From a virus, in the IMG/VR virus record IMGVR_UViG_3300050132_000084, positions 86,146 to 150,145 of that record: a stretch of 64,000 bases of DNA; one strand, 5' to 3'. A program made the translations under genes and the position numbers. How positions within the stretch are numbered: position 1 is the first letter of the stretch; the number at the start of each line of letters is the position of its first letter. This document shows positions 1 to 8,358 of this stretch, piece after piece. The notes below the pieces were generated by a model, which saw only the letters and a list, made by a program, of their open reading frames with translations, was not told the DNA's origin and ran no database searches.

Positions 1-293
1 TAGCTGACTTTGAACGTAAACAAAATGCATTGAATGAATATTTTGGTAATATTGGTGATCGTGTTGAAATTAAATTGACTACTGTACGCGAGACACCAAT
101 TGAAACACAATTCGGTACATCGTGGATTGTTATTTGTGCTGATGATGAAGGACGCACATTCAAGTATTTCGGTAAATCGACTGCAATTCCTAAAGTTAAT
201 GAATCTGCTATCGTTAAATTCACTATTGGTGATCATGAAGAATACAACGGTGTCAAGCAAACTAAAATTTCACGACCAACCAAAGGAAAATAA
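1..293 (+). CDS. C-terminal part of an unidentified phage protein (starts before the window)
   Basis: The reading frame is open from base 3 with no stop before TAA at 291-293, so this is the 3' end of a longer gene. The visible 96 or so residues contain a short charged lead (ADFERKQ) and a compact beta-rich domain ending in HEEYNGVKQT and a basic tail. Domains of this look occur at the C-termini of phage DNA-metabolism proteins, but the catalytic part lies outside the window, so no function is assigned. A TTG at 30 could serve as an internal start but has no Shine-Dalgarno sequence. Confidence 0.6.
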   Translation, partial: ADFERKQNALNEYFGNIGDRVEIKLTTVRETPIETQFGTSWIVICADDEGRTFKYFGKSTAIPKVNESAIVKFTIGDHEEYNGVKQTKISRPTKGK

Positions 294-384
294 CCATCAA
301 AATAATAAGCACATAAAGAATCTTGTTGATGTACTCCAATATAAATCATATTTGTAATTAAATTGGTAGTCTTGTAAATAATGT

Positions 385-392
385 TATAAATA
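385..392 (+). promoter_or_regulatory. T4-type late promoter box TATAAATA
   Basis: Exact match to the T4 late promoter -10 element read by the gp55 sigma factor, with no -35 element. It lies about 90 bases before the lysozyme start, which fits a late lysis gene. Confidence 0.65.
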
Positions 393-482
393 GTCATTGC
401 TGATCATGTGGGTTTTCGCGAACCGCGACATGAACGAACATAGATGTCCGTAATAATACTTATACAAATGGAAATGTCGCCA

Positions 483-998
483 ATGAATATTCAACAAGGA
501 ATTAACTTAATAAAGCAATTTGAGGGATTAGAATTGACAGCATATGCAGACAAAGTAAATGCTGATGGGTTGCCAGTAACGATAGGATATGGAACCACTA
601 ATGCAGTTTTGCCTAGTGGTACATCATTCAAATTAGGCGACACAATAACTGCAAATACAGCAGAATCGTGGTTATGTATGGAAGTAACCAATCATATTTG
701 CCCATCAATTGATAAATTAGTCAACATAGTGTTATCAGATGGACAATATGGTGCATTGATAGATTTGTGCTACAATGAAGGATTAGGAACATTACAGCAT
801 TCAGACATATTGAAATATATCAATAATGGTGATATCCCGAATGCACAATTAGAATTACTTCACTATGATAAGGCCGGTGGACAAGATAATCGTGGTATCC
901 TGCGTAGACGATTAGCTGAAGCTGTCATGTTTGGGCCACTATCACGTGATGAACTAATTTCACAAGCACTTAGTGGATATGACCCGGAGATTGCATGA
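483..998 (+). CDS. GH24 phage lysozyme (endolysin)
   Basis: Muramidase that cleaves the glycan backbone of peptidoglycan at lysis. The N-terminus fits the GH24 pattern: helix, catalytic Glu at about residue 14 (KQFEGLEL), then a beta region with D23/D28 and T33 before GYGTT, which corresponds to the E-D-T triad. At 171 residues it is the usual size for a single-domain endolysin without signal peptide, so it should need a holin. I chose the ATG at 483 (MNIQQG) because GH24 proteins begin a few residues before the first helix; the upstream in-frame ATGs (444, 468, 474) add an unlikely leader. It overlaps the next gene by ATGA. A late promoter box lies upstream. Confidence 0.85.
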   Translation: MNIQQGINLIKQFEGLELTAYADKVNADGLPVTIGYGTTNAVLPSGTSFKLGDTITANTAESWLCMEVTNHICPSIDKLVNIVLSDGQYGALIDLCYNEGLGTLQHSDILKYINNGDIPNAQLELLHYDKAGGQDNRGILRRRLAEAVMFGPLSRDELISQALSGYDPEIA

Positions 999-2248
999 AA
1001 CCATTTAAAGAATTTTTAGCACTGATCGAAGCTGCAATTGATCGTGGTGATCATCTTGAAGTCACCACAGACTATCATAAAGAAGGTAGGATTCCGGGTA
1101 CAGCAATTGAACATCGTGGAAACCAAGATGCCTATGGACATGCTGGTATCGGTGGTGCTGATCATGTTGTCAATCATATAATGAAGAAAGCTGATACTAA
1201 TCTGGCACATAAAACTGCCGATGAATATTCACATGATAATCTTGGACATGGATATGAGAATCATACAATCCATCCTGAATCCAGTCTGAAGAAACAATAT
1301 GTCATTGGTCAAGCATACAAACATGCTGTTGATGGGAAACCAGAATACAAGAAAGCTGTATTTGATGATTATACCAAAAACCGTCCAGACATCATTAAAC
1401 ACACCAAGGCGACTGATTATGATTCACTGGTAGCGGGATCATACCATCATCTTGCAAAGGAAACTAACAAGCAATTTGAACGGTTGCCTGTCAAAATGCA
1501 ATATCATGATGGACATCTTGGATATCACAATTCCGGTGAGGCCATGCGTGATGTACATCTACACAATAATTTGACAGTTTATCGTGGTGGTGATCAACAT
1601 GAATTCCTGCATAATGTTGACAAGAAGAATGGACTGAATGAAAATGAAAAATTCCGTGCTGTCCATGATTATTTTGGACATGCCGTACATGGTAATCAAT
1701 TTGGGCCGAAGGGTGAAGAAGTAGCACATAGTGCACATCAGAAATTATTCACTCCTGCATCACATGTTGCATTAGCATCTGAAACACGTGGACAAAATTC
1801 ACTGGTAAATTACAGTCATCACAATCTTGAATTACAGAAATCCATGGAAGACTCTCGTGGACTTAAACGTGCTGCATTAAACCGTGGTGATCATTCTGAT
1901 GCAAATGCCCATTCTGAACAATTACGACATCTTGGTGGACAATGGAAATATGCTGATCAAAAGGCCGTAGCACTACCATCAGCAATGTTGAATCCACACT
2001 TTGATGGTAGTGTACCAGAACACATTAAATCCATCCTGCATGATCCTGAAGCAAAAAATAATTCCGAATATGATGTTGACAAAGATAAACATAGTCTGGT
2101 ACAATTGGCTAAACACCATAATACTTCTTCGCATAATACGAAGCATGGTGGTATATTAGACCACGATAAGGCCCATGATGACCTGAAGCATATTGCATCA
2201 GTCCATGGATACCATTCGTTGAGCCGTAATCCATTTGTGAAGGAATAA
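995..2248 (+). CDS. Histidine-rich protein with capsid-targeting-like N-terminus
   Basis: A 417-residue protein, strikingly rich in His, Asp and Asn. It begins MKPFKEFLALIE, which resembles the T4 capsid-targeting sequence of internal proteins (MKTYQEFIAE), so it may be packaged in the head and injected. The central part holds a motif set seen in other phage virion-associated proteins: FRAVHDYFGHAVHG (near residue 220), then GEE..HSAHQ and ETRGQNS. The spaced His/Asp/Glu residues could bind metal, but no named enzyme family can be assigned. It overlaps the lysozyme (ATGA) and is followed by a TAATG-coupled small gene. Confidence 0.7.
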   Translation: MKPFKEFLALIEAAIDRGDHLEVTTDYHKEGRIPGTAIEHRGNQDAYGHAGIGGADHVVNHIMKKADTNLAHKTADEYSHDNLGHGYENHTIHPESSLKKQYVIGQAYKHAVDGKPEYKKAVFDDYTKNRPDIIKHTKATDYDSLVAGSYHHLAKETNKQFERLPVKMQYHDGHLGYHNSGEAMRDVHLHNNLTVYRGGDQHEFLHNVDKKNGLNENEKFRAVHDYFGHAVHGNQFGPKGEEVAHSAHQKLFTPASHVALASETRGQNSLVNYSHHNLELQKSMEDSRGLKRAALNRGDHSDANAHSEQLRHLGGQWKYADQKAVALPSAMLNPHFDGSVPEHIKSILHDPEAKNNSEYDVDKDKHSLVQLAKHHNTSSHNTKHGGILDHDKAHDDLKHIASVHGYHSLSRNPFVKE

Positions 2249-2421
2249 TGATGAATAGCAATAAACCAAGCCGAAATGCTGAACGAATTCTGAATGAAGC
2301 ATTGGAACATCTTGACAAATCGGATGATCCACTGGAATATCATTTGCCAGAATCTGTAACAAGTCTTGACAAAGCATATATTCTTGCTGTATTATATCGT
2401 GTCATTTCAACTATCGACTAA
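2248..2421 (+). CDS. Small conserved-looking phage protein, 57 aa
   Basis: Starts at an ATG overlapping the stop of the preceding gene (TAATG), so it is probably translationally coupled. The sequence is helical and charged (NAERILNEALEHLD) with a hydrophobic C-terminal helix (KAYILAVLYRVI). No function recognised. A hairpin terminator follows directly. Confidence 0.6.
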   Translation: MMNSNKPSRNAERILNEALEHLDKSDDPLEYHLPESVTSLDKAYILAVLYRVISTID

Positions 2422-2439
2422 CGATAAGTAATGTAATAC

Positions 2440-2463
2440 CGGGCAACACTTCCACGTTGCCCG
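2440..2463 (+). terminator. Hairpin, probable Rho-independent terminator
   Basis: Perfect 8-bp stem CGGGCAAC/GTTGCCCG with an 8-base loop follows the small gene. The downstream T-tract is weak, so efficiency is uncertain. Confidence 0.6.
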
Positions 2464-2496
2464 TTCAATGTTCTAGTAGTACAAACATCATTTTGC

Positions 2497-2525
2497 TTGA
2501 CTGTTCTCAAACTTTCAGGTACAAT
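2497..2525 (+). promoter_or_regulatory. Sigma70-type promoter TTGACT-17-TACAAT
   Basis: -35 TTGACT at 2497-2502 and -10 TACAAT at 2520-2525, 17-bp spacer, about 33 bases before the SleB-like gene. Confidence 0.7.
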
Positions 2526-2558
2526 ATAAGATAATTAACTTGTAAAAGGAATACCATC

Positions 2559-3047
2559 ATGAGAAAACTATTCTTATTTTTAGTATTATCATTAACAATA
2601 TTCAGTGGTGTGGTTCATGCTGAAACCATTAGACCTGAAGTTCAATGTATGGCTGAAGCGATATATTCAGAAAGCCGTGCTGAACCATATGCAGGGCAAT
2701 TGGCCGTGGCTACAGTCATTATCAATCGCACTGAAGATTCTCGCTATCCCAATACCGTGTGCGGAGTGGTTAGACAAGGAACACACTATTCCTGTCAATT
2801 TCAAGGATTGTGTGGTAAACATGATACATCCAAATATAATAAATCACAATGGGAAACCTGTGTTGATATTGCTAACCACGTGATTTACTTTGGTAAACGA
2901 TTAGAATCCGTGTATAAAAAACATGGGCTATGGTTTCATAATAGACAAGTTGATCCACCATGGGCGCACACAAAGCATCGTATCATTGTTATTGGTGGAC
3001 ATCTATTCTATGGTGATAATACACAATTCATTGTTGCATCAAATTAA
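2559..3047 (+). CDS. Secreted SleB/CwlJ-type cell wall hydrolase
   Basis: A 162-residue protein with a clear signal peptide: basic start MRKLF, hydrophobic core, AxA-like site ending VHA at about residue 21. The mature part matches the Hydrolase_2 (SleB) family: AEAIYSESRAEP with the likely catalytic Glu38, a VATVIINR helix, and a C-terminal WFHNR...HRIIVIGGHLFY block. It should cut peptidoglycan from the periplasm. It has its own sigma70 promoter and an AAAAGGA Shine-Dalgarno sequence, separate from the cytoplasmic GH24 lysozyme. Early expression would fit a role other than final lysis, but that is inference. Confidence 0.8.
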   Translation: MRKLFLFLVLSLTIFSGVVHAETIRPEVQCMAEAIYSESRAEPYAGQLAVATVIINRTEDSRYPNTVCGVVRQGTHYSCQFQGLCGKHDTSKYNKSQWETCVDIANHVIYFGKRLESVYKKHGLWFHNRQVDPPWAHTKHRIIVIGGHLFYGDNTQFIVASN

Positions 3048-3050
3048 TTT

Positions 3051-3254
3051 ATGAAACCATTTACAGAATGGATGAAACAACAAACTTCATCACAGCCAGA
3101 AAATGAAGAATTGCCTGAAGGTCTTTATATTAAAGATGGATCAGTATTTGCTACATGTCTAAGATGTGAAGAAAAATATGAAATATTTTGTGATATATCA
3201 GAATTTATTGAAGATATGTCATACTGTGGTCGTTCACAATATTGCCTACCTTAA
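3051..3254 (+). CDS. Small Cys-pair protein with capsid-targeting-like N-terminus
   Basis: A 67-residue protein, three bases after the hydrolase. It starts MKPFTEWMKQQ, the same MKxFxxF/W pattern as the genes at 995 and 16056. Two cysteine pairs (CLRC near residue 38 and CGRSQYC near the end) suggest a zinc-ribbon-like fold. Function unknown. Confidence 0.6.
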   Translation: MKPFTEWMKQQTSSQPENEELPEGLYIKDGSVFATCLRCEEKYEIFCDISEFIEDMSYCGRSQYCLP

Positions 3255-3256
3255 CC

Positions 3257-3658
3257 ATGTGGAAAACCGTGAATAAATCCGATACATTCGTGAAGAACAT
3301 GCTGGAAAACGATGGTTACAACGTGTGCTATCATGTTCCCGGCAAGATGGAAGTGATGAAGCGTAAGCCCGGTGCTATGCGCGTGTATATCCATGTTCTT
3401 GTTGGAACCACTCTGCCGCATAAATGTCAAATTAAGGTTCAGAATTATACCAATAGTCCTGAATATAAAGAAATCTTTGATAAGTACGATTCGAATGTCT
3501 ATGATTATGTACCTATAGGTTCAATTGTTGAATACAATAAAGAAACTATAAATTCTCATGATGATTATTCAGAAGTATTGACACCAGATGAAAATTCTGG
3601 TATAATGGTTGCCTCAGTTGAAGAAGGTGAAATAACACTGGAATCACTGTTTTCTTAA
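3257..3658 (+). CDS. Unidentified phage protein, 133 aa
   Basis: Start chosen at ATG 3257 (MWKTVNKSD), two bases after the previous stop; a TTG at 3242 would overlap it. The C-terminal third is acidic. The first 180 bases look richer in G and C than the rest of the gene, which may mark a recombination joint. No recognised motif. It directly precedes the gp33-like gene. Confidence 0.6.
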   Translation: MWKTVNKSDTFVKNMLENDGYNVCYHVPGKMEVMKRKPGAMRVYIHVLVGTTLPHKCQIKVQNYTNSPEYKEIFDKYDSNVYDYVPIGSIVEYNKETINSHDDYSEVLTPDENSGIMVASVEEGEITLESLFS

Positions 3659-3671
3659 TTTGAAGGGGAAT

Positions 3672-3968
3672 ATGAGTAACAAGTTTCAACAGATGACAGA
3701 ATCAATGAGTGATATTGATTTCACAGACGTGTACGCGATCACAAAGGTTTTCAAGACTGAATCAGAATTTAGTCAATATATTGAAACCACAGCAATGTCT
3801 TCAGGTGACTCACTGATCGACACAATCCTAACCTACTGTGACACCAATGATATCGATGAAGAATTAATTGCAAAATTAATCTCAACATCATTAAAAGAAA
3901 AAATCCATCTAGAAGCTGTTGAATTACGACTTCTTGGATCAATAGAATCAGGTGTACTTGACATTTAA
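3672..3968 (+). CDS. 33: gp33-like late transcription coactivator
   Basis: 98 residues, close to T4 gp33 (112). The C-terminal half follows the gp33 pattern: an IDTILTYC helix, an NDIDEELIAKLI helix, then LKEKIHLEAVELRLL, aligning with the helices by which T4 gp33 binds the RNA polymerase beta flap. In T4 it links polymerase at late promoters to the sliding clamp. The position next to gp59 and gp32 and the many late-type boxes in the window support this. The start at ATG 3672 has a strong SD (AAGGGG). Assignment rests on pattern and context; similarity is distant. Confidence 0.6.
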   Translation: MSNKFQQMTESMSDIDFTDVYAITKVFKTESEFSQYIETTAMSSGDSLIDTILTYCDTNDIDEELIAKLISTSLKEKIHLEAVELRLLGSIESGVLDI

Positions 3969-3974
3969 TTTATA

Positions 3975-4556
3975 GTGAACCCATTTGAAGCACATCAATT
4001 AATAATCTCTCTTAAAACTCATTTCAACGTAGCATCCTACAATTGGTTTAAATGTAAAGGTCGTACTAAAGGATGTACTTTAGAAAAGTTCGATAATAGT
4101 AAAACCAAATTCAGGGTTGAACAATTAGCTAAGAAATATGAAGTTTATGAGGTACGTGATTATTGTTTAGCCAATCTAGTCCATGATACAAAGTGGACGG
4201 TCTTTGATCCACAATCGGATTATCGTTACCAAAAATTCAAAGGAAATAAAGCTGCAAGGAAATACAAATTTCAAAATGAAGTAAAAATCCTCTACAACTA
4301 TTCACAATCCCATAGCATTCCACATGCTGATATCTTCAAAGATATTGATGGTAATTGTGTCGCACTCAATTCATTTCTAGGTGGTGATCTATCAATCGAT
4401 AGCTTTGTCATTCTCGATATGGTTAATCCATTCATATATGGATTATGTACTGACAACATCAAGAGAAATCTATGTCAGACAGCAGCAAAATATCAACCAT
4501 TCGTCAAAGTAAAATTAGATGAATTTGTTGAAATTGAAGAAAAATTAAGGTACTAA
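3975..4556 (+). CDS. 59: gp59-like helicase loader
   Basis: 193 residues (T4 gp59: 217), directly upstream of gene 32 as in T4. The N-terminus MNPFEAHQL...LKTHF with a YNWFKCKG block, the internal NLV and the C-terminal FVILDM segment fit the all-helical gp59 family. The protein loads the replicative helicase onto gp32-coated forked DNA. The start is GTG at 3975 with no good SD; coupling to the gp33 gene seven bases upstream may supply ribosomes. Confidence 0.7.
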   Translation: MNPFEAHQLIISLKTHFNVASYNWFKCKGRTKGCTLEKFDNSKTKFRVEQLAKKYEVYEVRDYCLANLVHDTKWTVFDPQSDYRYQKFKGNKAARKYKFQNEVKILYNYSQSHSIPHADIFKDIDGNCVALNSFLGGDLSIDSFVILDMVNPFIYGLCTDNIKRNLCQTAAKYQPFVKVKLDEFVEIEEKLRY

Positions 4557-4631
4557 ATATTATACCACATCAATACAAACGATGTGATTAAATCGGAATA
4601 TAAACTCCACTTACATAAGGTATTAAATCAA

Positions 4632-5627
4632 ATGTCAAAACTATCTGAACTCCGCAAATCCCGTAATTCATTCGAAAAACTAAACAAAGATATTGAGAAC
4701 AACAAAAATGCTTCTAAGGATTATTCCGACGAACGCTACTGGCAATGTTCGCAAGATGATTCAAAGAATGGTCAAGCTGTCATTCGCTTCCTACCAGCAT
4801 ACGCTGAAGGTGATGAAGCACCATTCGTCAAAATGTTCAGACATAGTTTCAAAGGGCCAACCAATAAATGGTATGTTGAGAACTGCCTATCAACACTAGG
4901 ACAAAATGATCCATGTGTGGAATCAAATAACTTACTATGGGAATCTGGAACCAAAGAAAATAAAGAATTGGTTCAGGGTATTCAGGGTAAGAATGCCCGT
5001 AAGCGTAAGACTGATTACCACAGTAATATTCTAGTGATTAGTGATCCTGCTAAACCAGAGAATAATGGTAAGGTGTTTTTATTCAAGTATGGTCAATCAA
5101 TTTTTGGTCATATTGAATCAGCAGTTAATCCAGAATTTGCTGATGATAAACCAAAGAATCCATTTGATGTTGATGAAGGATATAATTTCCGTCTACGCAT
5201 GATTCAGAAAGATGGTTATGCAAACTTTGATAAATCATCATGGTCTGAGTCACCATCTGCAATTGCTGATAGTGATGAAGAAATTGAAGCTATCTTGAAT
5301 AAATGTTATTCATTGAGTGAAATCATTGCACCTGATAAATTCAAGTCATATGCTGATTTGAAGAAGCGTTTGGATATGGTTTTGGGTAATAAATCAGCAT
5401 CAGAGAAAAATGAAGAAAAAGGATTGTCTGATGAAGATGCAGAATTCTTGCGTCAATCTATCAAATCTGCTGAACCAAAAGTTGAAGATAAACCAAAGCG
5501 TACTAAGGATGCTGCAAAGCCTGAAGCACCAGTAGAACAACCACGAATCGCACCTGAAGATTTACCAGATGCCGGTGGTTCTGATGAAGATGATATGGAT
5601 TATTTCTCACGATTGGCTAACGAGTAA
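4632..5627 (+). CDS. 32: gp32-like single-stranded DNA-binding protein
   Basis: 331 residues (T4: 301). The N-terminus MSKLSELRKSRNSF is a basic arm like the T4 cooperativity domain. The core carries KWYVENCLSTLGQNDPC, then KRKTDYHSNILVISDP and PENNGKVF, all typical of the gp32 OB-fold. The C-terminus is acidic (GGSDEDDMDYFSRLANE) as in the protein-interaction tail. In T4 the zinc site uses H-C-C-x2-C; here the last Cys of the CxxC pair appears as Ser (CVES), so zinc binding may be altered. Start chosen at ATG 4632 because the in-frame ATT/ATG at 4584 adds an unrelated leader. A terminator follows. Confidence 0.9.
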   Translation: MSKLSELRKSRNSFEKLNKDIENNKNASKDYSDERYWQCSQDDSKNGQAVIRFLPAYAEGDEAPFVKMFRHSFKGPTNKWYVENCLSTLGQNDPCVESNNLLWESGTKENKELVQGIQGKNARKRKTDYHSNILVISDPAKPENNGKVFLFKYGQSIFGHIESAVNPEFADDKPKNPFDVDEGYNFRLRMIQKDGYANFDKSSWSESPSAIADSDEEIEAILNKCYSLSEIIAPDKFKSYADLKKRLDMVLGNKSASEKNEEKGLSDEDAEFLRQSIKSAEPKVEDKPKRTKDAAKPEAPVEQPRIAPEDLPDAGGSDEDDMDYFSRLANE

Positions 5628-5629
5628 AC

Positions 5630-5649
5630 AAAGGGGCGCAAGCCCCTTT
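5630..5649. terminator. Strong bidirectional hairpin terminator
   Basis: AAAGGGGC-GCAA-GCCCCTTT with a GNRA tetraloop and a T-run on the + side (A-run in front, so it also works for the opposing gene). It separates gene 32 from the convergent tail gene. Confidence 0.9.
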
Positions 5650-7857
5650 TTACATTGCCGTGAAACTATTAGATAGAGTCTTAGTAAAATAATTTTCTCT
5701 ATCTCTTGGTGATGCAGTCACTGTTGGTGCAGCCATACCACCGCTAGATGCTGGTGCAGCAGTAGTGGAATTGTTTGTAATGATGACAGGTGGTGCTGGT
5801 TGCGCTGCTGCATCATCCTTAGCTGTTTGTGCATCGTTTGATACTTCTGCCACACCACTAGATGCAGCCTTCTTAGCTTTATATGCTGCTACACCTTCGG
5901 CAGTTATTTCATTGGCAGTTTTTTCATGCTTACCAAAATGATCAAATATATCTGAACCGATTGAACCACTACCACCAAGCATTTTTGATGCACCTTCGTA
6001 TGCACTGTTGATACCTTGTCCTGCTATTCTACCGCCGTTCATAGCATATTCAAATGGATTAAGTTTATCCATTAATCCACCTTTAGGTATAATGGAGTCA
6101 ACTTTACCACCATCGGCAATATCCGATACACCATGAAATACAGCCAAACCTGCTGCCAATGGTGCAGCAACTTTCCCTGCTAATTTTCCCGCACCTTTTA
6201 ATAGACCACCAGCTTTACTTAAACCACCTTCAGCTAAATCACCAAGCGTATTCATAATTCCACCACCTTCATCTTTCTCATCATTATTTTTTGCTTCCGG
6301 TGCAGCAGCAACCGCATCAGGTTCTTTTTCTAATTCTTCACCAGCTTTCATATCCATTGTGGACGCAGTTGATGCACTTGGTAACTTACCCATAGCCACA
6401 CCAGCCAATGTTTTATTTGGTGCCTCTATTGGTTCATGACTACTTAATGCACCTTTAATTGCCTTTGACATAGATGTTTCTGTTGGGTGTTTTTCACCTT
6501 CACTTACATTTTTATCAAATTCATGAAGTTCTTTAGATGCTGCATGTGATGCATTCTCTATTGCATCTAATTTTGCACCTGTACTTTTACTTGATCGTGT
6601 TTCTACTTCTTTTTGTTCAGGCTTTGGTGAATATCCCAATAATATTGGTGCAGCCTCAGTTTTAGGTTTTGTTCGTAGTGTCTCAGTGTATTCAGCATCC
6701 TCTGCATCAGTTTTAGGTTTTGTTCGTAGTGTCTCAGTGTATTCAGCATCCTCTGCATCAGTTTTAGGTTTTGTTCGTAGTGTCTCAGTGTATTCAGCAT
6801 CCTCTGCATCATCATTTTTATGGTGTACCTTGGCTTCCGGTTCCTGTGATTCCTTTTCTTTTTTATCATTACCAATACGTTCAAGCATATCACCAAGTTT
6901 ACCACCAACCTTCTCTACAATGAGATTGGATATGGTTAATTTTTCCATCTTATCTGACATGCCAGAACCTTTGTTCTTTTCAGCATGTTTAACAAGCCCT
7001 TCAACCATTTTTTCAAGTGATGATTTTTCATCACTCTTACCACCACCAAATAAACCTTTGTTCTTTTCAGCATGTTTAACAAGCCCTTCAACCATTTTTT
7101 CAAGTGATGATTTTTCATCACTCTTACCACCAAATAAACCTTTTTGTGCTTTTTCTGCTTCACCTAACGCCTTGGCAGTTGCAAATTCATCTTGCTTAGG
7201 CTTCTTATTACCAGCAAACATTCTATAAACTAATGAATCCTGTTCATTCTTACTAGCTTTCCATTTGCGATCATTTTTTGCACGATTAGGATCAACCTTA
7301 GAAGAATCTCTACCTTCAGTTGCCAATGATTCAAGATATTTTTTTACACCTTCATCACCATCAGCAGCATGAATGTCTTTTACAATAGCAGTTAAATCTT
7401 TATGAAATTTTTCTGCGTCAGCATTTTCATCTTGACGATACTGAATAAAAGCATCTGTCAATCCTTTAAATACTTCTTTCTGTTCTTCAGAAGCCTTCTC
7501 TAATATTTTATTAGAATCAGCACTAGAATTTACAAACTGACTATATGTTTTGTCTACTTGATCTAGATCACCTTTGAATGCTTTATTCTGTGCTTCTACA
7601 GAATTTTTAAGGATATCACCAATATTCGTTAGATTTGCTTCAAATTTATCCGTGATGAACTTTATGTCACCTGTAGGTGAATCATCCTTCTTATCCTTCT
7701 TATCCTGCTTGGCCGCTGGTTGTGTAGCCTGTGGCATCTCACGTTCTTGTTCAGGTGGTGTAGCACTATTGACAGGACGTTGTTTAGGCTTTCTCTTTGG
7801 TGGTGTAATCACAACCACAGGAGTATTTTCTGTTACAGTATCGTCTTTATTATCCAT
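5650..7857 (-). CDS. Tape-measure-like coiled structural protein
   Basis: 735 residues. The N-terminal 70 are Pro/Lys rich (VVVITPPKRKPKQRP), then a long helical, charged middle, then a hydrophobic Ala/Gly segment around residues 560-610 (GKLAGKVAAPLAAGLAVFHG) followed by more Gly-rich helix, and a low-complexity Ala/Pro/Thr tail. This layout, and its place downstream of a gp26-like chaperone gene with a frameshift signal, suggests the tail tape measure (T4 gp29 role), which sets tail length and may reach the host membrane. Two tandem repeats lie inside (see repeats). No homology motif is decisive, so the role is inferred. The start overlaps the holin-like gene by 8 bases. Confidence 0.6.
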   Translation of the reverse strand: MDNKDDTVTENTPVVVITPPKRKPKQRPVNSATPPEQEREMPQATQPAAKQDKKDKKDDSPTGDIKFITDKFEANLTNIGDILKNSVEAQNKAFKGDLDQVDKTYSQFVNSSADSNKILEKASEEQKEVFKGLTDAFIQYRQDENADAEKFHKDLTAIVKDIHAADGDEGVKKYLESLATEGRDSSKVDPNRAKNDRKWKASKNEQDSLVYRMFAGNKKPKQDEFATAKALGEAEKAQKGLFGGKSDEKSSLEKMVEGLVKHAEKNKGLFGGGKSDEKSSLEKMVEGLVKHAEKNKGSGMSDKMEKLTISNLIVEKVGGKLGDMLERIGNDKKEKESQEPEAKVHHKNDDAEDAEYTETLRTKPKTDAEDAEYTETLRTKPKTDAEDAEYTETLRTKPKTEAAPILLGYSPKPEQKEVETRSSKSTGAKLDAIENASHAASKELHEFDKNVSEGEKHPTETSMSKAIKGALSSHEPIEAPNKTLAGVAMGKLPSASTASTMDMKAGEELEKEPDAVAAAPEAKNNDEKDEGGGIMNTLGDLAEGGLSKAGGLLKGAGKLAGKVAAPLAAGLAVFHGVSDIADGGKVDSIIPKGGLMDKLNPFEYAMNGGRIAGQGINSAYEGASKMLGGSGSIGSDIFDHFGKHEKTANEITAEGVAAYKAKKAASSGVAEVSNDAQTAKDDAAAQPAPPVIITNNSTTAAPASSGGMAAPTVTASPRDRENYFTKTLSNSFTAM
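6658..6810 (-). repeat. Three tandem 51-bp repeats within the coiled protein gene
   Basis: The 51-base unit occurs three times head to tail with near identity, encoding DAEDAEYTETLRTKPKT three times. Multiples of 17 residues keep frame. Confidence 0.9.
6972..7140 (-). repeat. Two tandem ~84-87 bp repeats within the coiled protein gene
   Basis: Two near-identical copies encode KGLFGGKSDEKSSLEKMVEG and its continuation through VKHAEKN. One copy has an extra Gly codon. This points to slippage or unequal exchange. Confidence 0.85.
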
Positions 7858-8161
7858 TAGGCGTTTCTACTTTATTATTGATTCCAGCTTGAATTTCATT
7901 TCGTTGCATATTCTCTTTACCATGACTATAACTATATGATCCGATGAATGCACCAAAACTCAAATGAAATATTGATCCACCCTGTGTGGTTAATGGAACC
8001 CATGTTACCAATGGTTGCTTCATATAAAAACTATATAAACCTAGTAGTATTGGTGCAAATAGAAAATCAAATAGGCAAATGACAATATAAGTCATAGCCG
8101 CAATAGGTCTCCAATATCTATTGATCCATGCTTCACCACTACGTCTATGTCTCGTTGCCAT
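7850..8161 (-). CDS. Holin-like small membrane protein (3-TM type)
   Basis: 103 residues. Basic start (MATRHRRSGEAW), then RYWRPIAAMTYIVICLFDFL, a second hydrophobic stretch (APILLGLYSFYM) and a third (IFHLSFGAFIGSYSYS) before a charged tail. The RP-x-hydrophobic...PL...GGSIFHL pattern resembles the three-TM holin family of phages and gene-transfer agents. It would permeabilise the inner membrane for the endolysin. Its place between the tail chaperone and the coiled protein is unusual for a holin, so a tail-associated membrane role is the alternative. Confidence 0.6.
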   Translation of the reverse strand: MATRHRRSGEAWINRYWRPIAAMTYIVICLFDFLFAPILLGLYSFYMKQPLVTWVPLTTQGGSIFHLSFGAFIGSYSYSHGKENMQRNEIQAGINNKVETPNG

Positions 8162-8164
8162 ATT

Positions 8165-8293
8165 TTATCCAAACTTTGCCATTTGTTGTCGAAGGTTTCT
8201 ATCCTGTGCTTCTTTTTCTAACTGTTGCTTCAATAATGAAATGAAAACTGAGTATTCCCACGGCAACATATTCTCTTGTTCAGTTATACTCAT
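8165..8293 (-). CDS. Short 'LPWEY' ORF, probable -1 frameshift extension of the gp26-like gene
   Basis: 42 residues from ATG 8293 (MSITEQENMLPWEY, then a helix SVFISLLKQQLEKEAQ). The LPWEY-helix look is typical of the second half of tail assembly chaperones. There is no Shine-Dalgarno sequence before the ATG. The frame is open upstream all the way to the slippery run at 8365-8375 in the gp26-like gene, so a -1 slip there would yield a single protein of about 297 residues. Expression as a fusion looks more likely than independent translation. Confidence 0.65.
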   Translation of the reverse strand: MSITEQENMLPWEYSVFISLLKQQLEKEAQDRNLRQQMAKFG

Positions 8294-8358
8294 TTTGTGG
8301 TGATAAAACAATGCAAATTGAGTTTGGTACAAATTAGCAAGAGTTTCGTATGCTGCCG

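Noticed and set aside
6686-7228. Ser-rich + strand ORF opposite the coiled protein gene
   Set aside because: Arises from tandem repeats in the real minus-strand gene.
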